Source: an uncultured Flammeovirgaceae bacterium
Lineage (GTDB): Bacteria > Bacteroidota > Bacteroidia > Cytophagales > Cyclobacteriaceae
Assembly (NCBI GenBank): GCA_937138955.1
Contig: CAKZPJ010000306.1
Location: forward strand, 1 to 8,610
Reading direction: 5' to 3'
DNA: 8,610 bases
Shown: in pieces, positions 6,936 to 8,610 of the stretch
How positions within the stretch are numbered: position 1 is the first letter of the stretch
Layout of the letters: every line of letters begins with the position of its first letter
The notes under the pieces: generated by a model
Seen by the model: only the letters and a program-made list of their open reading frames with translations
What the model was told of the DNA's origin: nothing
Databases searched by the model: none
Translations under genes and position numbers: made by a program

Positions 6936-8610
6936 ATGAGAAACCACCTACGAATGCGTTTGCAGCTAATGGGATTCTTGGCCGTGTTATGGAGTTACTC
7001 CGTAGCTCAATCCCCCCAACAGCTCGCGTCGGCCGATGCGTATGTAATTGGCTCTGAGAATTCACTTACTGATCAGGACTCGCAACCTGAGAAACAGGGT
7101 TTAAAGCAGTTTAAGAAAACGGAAAAGACTATTTCCGGTACCGTAATAGACACTGAAGACGGCGGCGGATTACCCGGAGTGAACATTCTGGCGAAAGGAA
7201 CCACCATTGGTACTATTACCGATGTGGATGGTGCTTTTACTCTTAATGTGCCGGATGAAACCACTACGCTGGTGCTTTCTTCCGTAGGGTACGAAACGCA
7301 GGAGGTAGAAATTGAAGGGCGCTCTACTATTGACGTTCGTATGATCCCTGACGTCCAGGCTCTTTCGGAAGTAGTAGTAGTAGGTTATGGCGAGCAGAAA
7401 AAGGTAACCGTAACTGGTTCGGTGGCCTCAGTAGAGGGTAAAGAGCTAGTGCAGTCGCCCGCCATGAATGTTTCTAATTCCATTGCCGGACGCATTCCGG
7501 GAGTATTTGCTGTACAGCGCAGTGGCGAACCCGGAGCGGATGCTTCCAACATTCGTATTCGGGGTACCAATACATTAGGGAATAATGATGCCTTAATTGT
7601 TATTGACGGGGTTCCAGCTCGAGCTGGAGGACTAGATCGATTGAACCCAGCGAATATTGAGACTATTTCCGTACTAAAAGATGCTTCAGCCGCTATCTAC
7701 GGAGCGCGGGCTGCTAACGGTGTAATATTGATTACAACTAAACGCGGACAAACCGGTAAGCCCCAGCTGTCGTATTCCTTTAATCAGGGTTGGTCACAAC
7801 CTACGGTTATTCCCAATATGTCGGATGCTACTCAGTTTGCCCAGATGCGAAACGAACTGGAAATATACAACCTGCCAACAAATGAATGGGGTACCGCTCA
7901 AGATGCTTTCAATCAAAGCGGAAGCTATAACCGACCTAACGGCTCGATACTGGAAGCCCCCTACGGCCCGGAAGATTTCGAATTGATTCGTAATGGTACC
8001 GATCCCTGGGGACACCCTAATACGGATTGGTTTGACGAAACTTTAAAAACCTGGTCGCCCCAGGTACGGCACAATCTGCAAATTACCGGCGGATCCGAGA
8101 GTTTCAAGTATCTGGCTTCATTAGGGTACCAAAATCAGGATGCGTACTATAAAGATGCCGCTACCGGATATAAGCAGTACGATTTACGAATTAACTTAGA
8201 TGCCGAAATTAACGATTATATCAAAACCCGCATTGGTATTTTGGGTCGGCAGGAACAGCGGTTTTATCCTACCCAGTCAGCCAACGCAATTTTCCGGATG
8301 CTGATGCGAGGAATCCCTACTTCACCTGCTTACTGGCCTAATGGCTTGCCGGGCCCTGATATTGAGAATGGACAAAACCCCGTAGTAATCACTACTAACC
8401 AGACGGGCTACGACCGGAGTACTGAAAATTACATTCAGACCAACGGAAGTGTTGACTTTACTATTCCTGGAGTAGAAGGGTTGACCATTACCGGTACCGC
8501 AGCAGTGGATAAACGTATTCAGCAAACCAAGCGCTGGAATACGCCTTGGTACTTATATACCTGGGATGGGGTTTCAATAGATAATGAGACCGGAGATCCA
8601 CTATTAGTAC
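6936..8610 (+). CDS. SusC/RagA-family TonB-dependent outer-membrane receptor (5' part)
   Basis: The frame starts at ATG 6936, is preceded in frame by TAA at 6921-6923, and stays open to the window end. It gives 558 codons of a family usually about 1000 residues long. Residues 1-25 are a signal peptide (MRNHLRMRLQLMGFLAVLWSYSVA). A polar linker follows, then a carboxypeptidase-D-like beta domain at ~64-138 (ISGTVID...LPGVNILAKGT...TDVDGAFTLNVP...SSVGYE). The diagnostic SEVVVVGYG is at 144-152. The plug domain at ~155-270 contains NIRIRG, ALIVIDGVP, and VLKDASAAIYGARAANGVILITTKRG. The barrel then begins, with alternating outer-membrane strands. It should import glycan oligomers across the outer membrane using TonB energy together with a SusD-like lipoprotein, whose gene is expected just downstream of the window. 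The ATG has an A/T-rich leader and no Shine-Dalgarno sequence. It is divergent from the sulfatase-rhamnosidase gene, which suggests a shared polysaccharide utilization locus. Confidence 0.95.
   Translation, partial: MRNHLRMRLQLMGFLAVLWSYSVAQSPQQLASADAYVIGSENSLTDQDSQPEKQGLKQFKKTEKTISGTVIDTEDGGGLPGVNILAKGTTIGTITDVDGAFTLNVPDETTTLVLSSVGYETQEVEIEGRSTIDVRMIPDVQALSEVVVVGYGEQKKVTVTGSVASVEGKELVQSPAMNVSNSIAGRIPGVFAVQRSGEPGADASNIRIRGTNTLGNNDALIVIDGVPARAGGLDRLNPANIETISVLKDASAAIYGARAANGVILITTKRGQTGKPQLSYSFNQGWSQPTVIPNMSDATQFAQMRNELEIYNLPTNEWGTAQDAFNQSGSYNRPNGSILEAPYGPEDFELIRNGTDPWGHPNTDWFDETLKTWSPQVRHNLQITGGSESFKYLASLGYQNQDAYYKDAATGYKQYDLRINLDAEINDYIKTRIGILGRQEQRFYPTQSANAIFRMLMRGIPTSPAYWPNGLPGPDIENGQNPVVITTNQTGYDRSTENYIQTNGSVDFTIPGVEGLTITGTAAVDKRIQQTKRWNTPWYLYTWDGVSIDNETGDPLLV

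Noticed and set aside
6725..7057. 110-codon plus-strand ORF ahead of and overlapping the SusC start
   Set aside because: Composition is not protein-like, it overlaps the well-supported SusC signal-peptide region in another frame, and it shows no domain.
7370..7385. GTA trinucleotide repeat in the SusC gene
   Set aside because: It is simply the Val codons of the conserved SEVVVVGYG motif.

Overview
The window looks like chromosomal DNA of a marine or polysaccharide-degrading Bacteroidota, most likely of the Cytophagales type. Four things point there: a protein ending in a gliding-motility/type IX secretion (T9SS) type B sorting domain, a SusC-family TonB-dependent receptor with the SEVVVVGYG junction, a TAnnTTTG-type promoter element, and start codons without Shine-Dalgarno sequences. 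Genus and species cannot be told from the sequence.

Layout. (1) 1-2076, + strand: the 3' part (691 codons) of a large repetitive cell-surface protein built from PKD/Ig-like beta-sandwich repeats and closed by a T9SS type B C-terminal domain; its start lies outside the window. (2) 2077-2393: noncoding DNA between convergent genes, holding a small array of CCCACT boxes spaced 36, 42 and 42 nt, with inverted repeats between them. (3) 2394-2870, - strand: a small winged-helix-like gene of 96 codons. Its TAA stop is followed, in the same frame, by 61 more open codons that encode a convincing amphipathic helix and tail. I read this as one 158-codon gene split by a nonsense codon. (4) 2881-6411, - strand: a 1176-residue exported fusion of an N-terminal S1 sulfatase and a C-terminal GH78 alpha-L-rhamnosidase. 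(5) 6412-6935: an AT-rich divergent promoter region with a good promoter -7 box for the fusion gene and several palindromes. (6) 6936-8610, + strand: the 5' 558 codons of a SusC-like TonB-dependent receptor, cut by the window end.

How it fits together. The fusion enzyme and the SusC receptor are divergently transcribed from a shared intergenic region. This looks like the edge of a polysaccharide utilization locus for a sulfated, rhamnose-containing glycan. Ulvan from green algae is the obvious candidate, because its backbone is rich in sulfated rhamnose and because, as I recall, a sulfatase/GH78 fusion occurs in the ulvan locus of Formosa agariphila. The receptor would import oligosaccharides, and the periplasmic fusion would remove sulfate and rhamnose. 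The substrate is inference. The adhesin-like protein and the small winged-helix gene have no evident link to glycan use. I see no tRNA, rRNA, CRISPR array, transposase or complete mobile element. No feature clearly amounts to a wholly new system; the best leads are the in-frame stop in the small gene, the spaced repeat array, and the unusual active-site motifs of the fusion enzyme.
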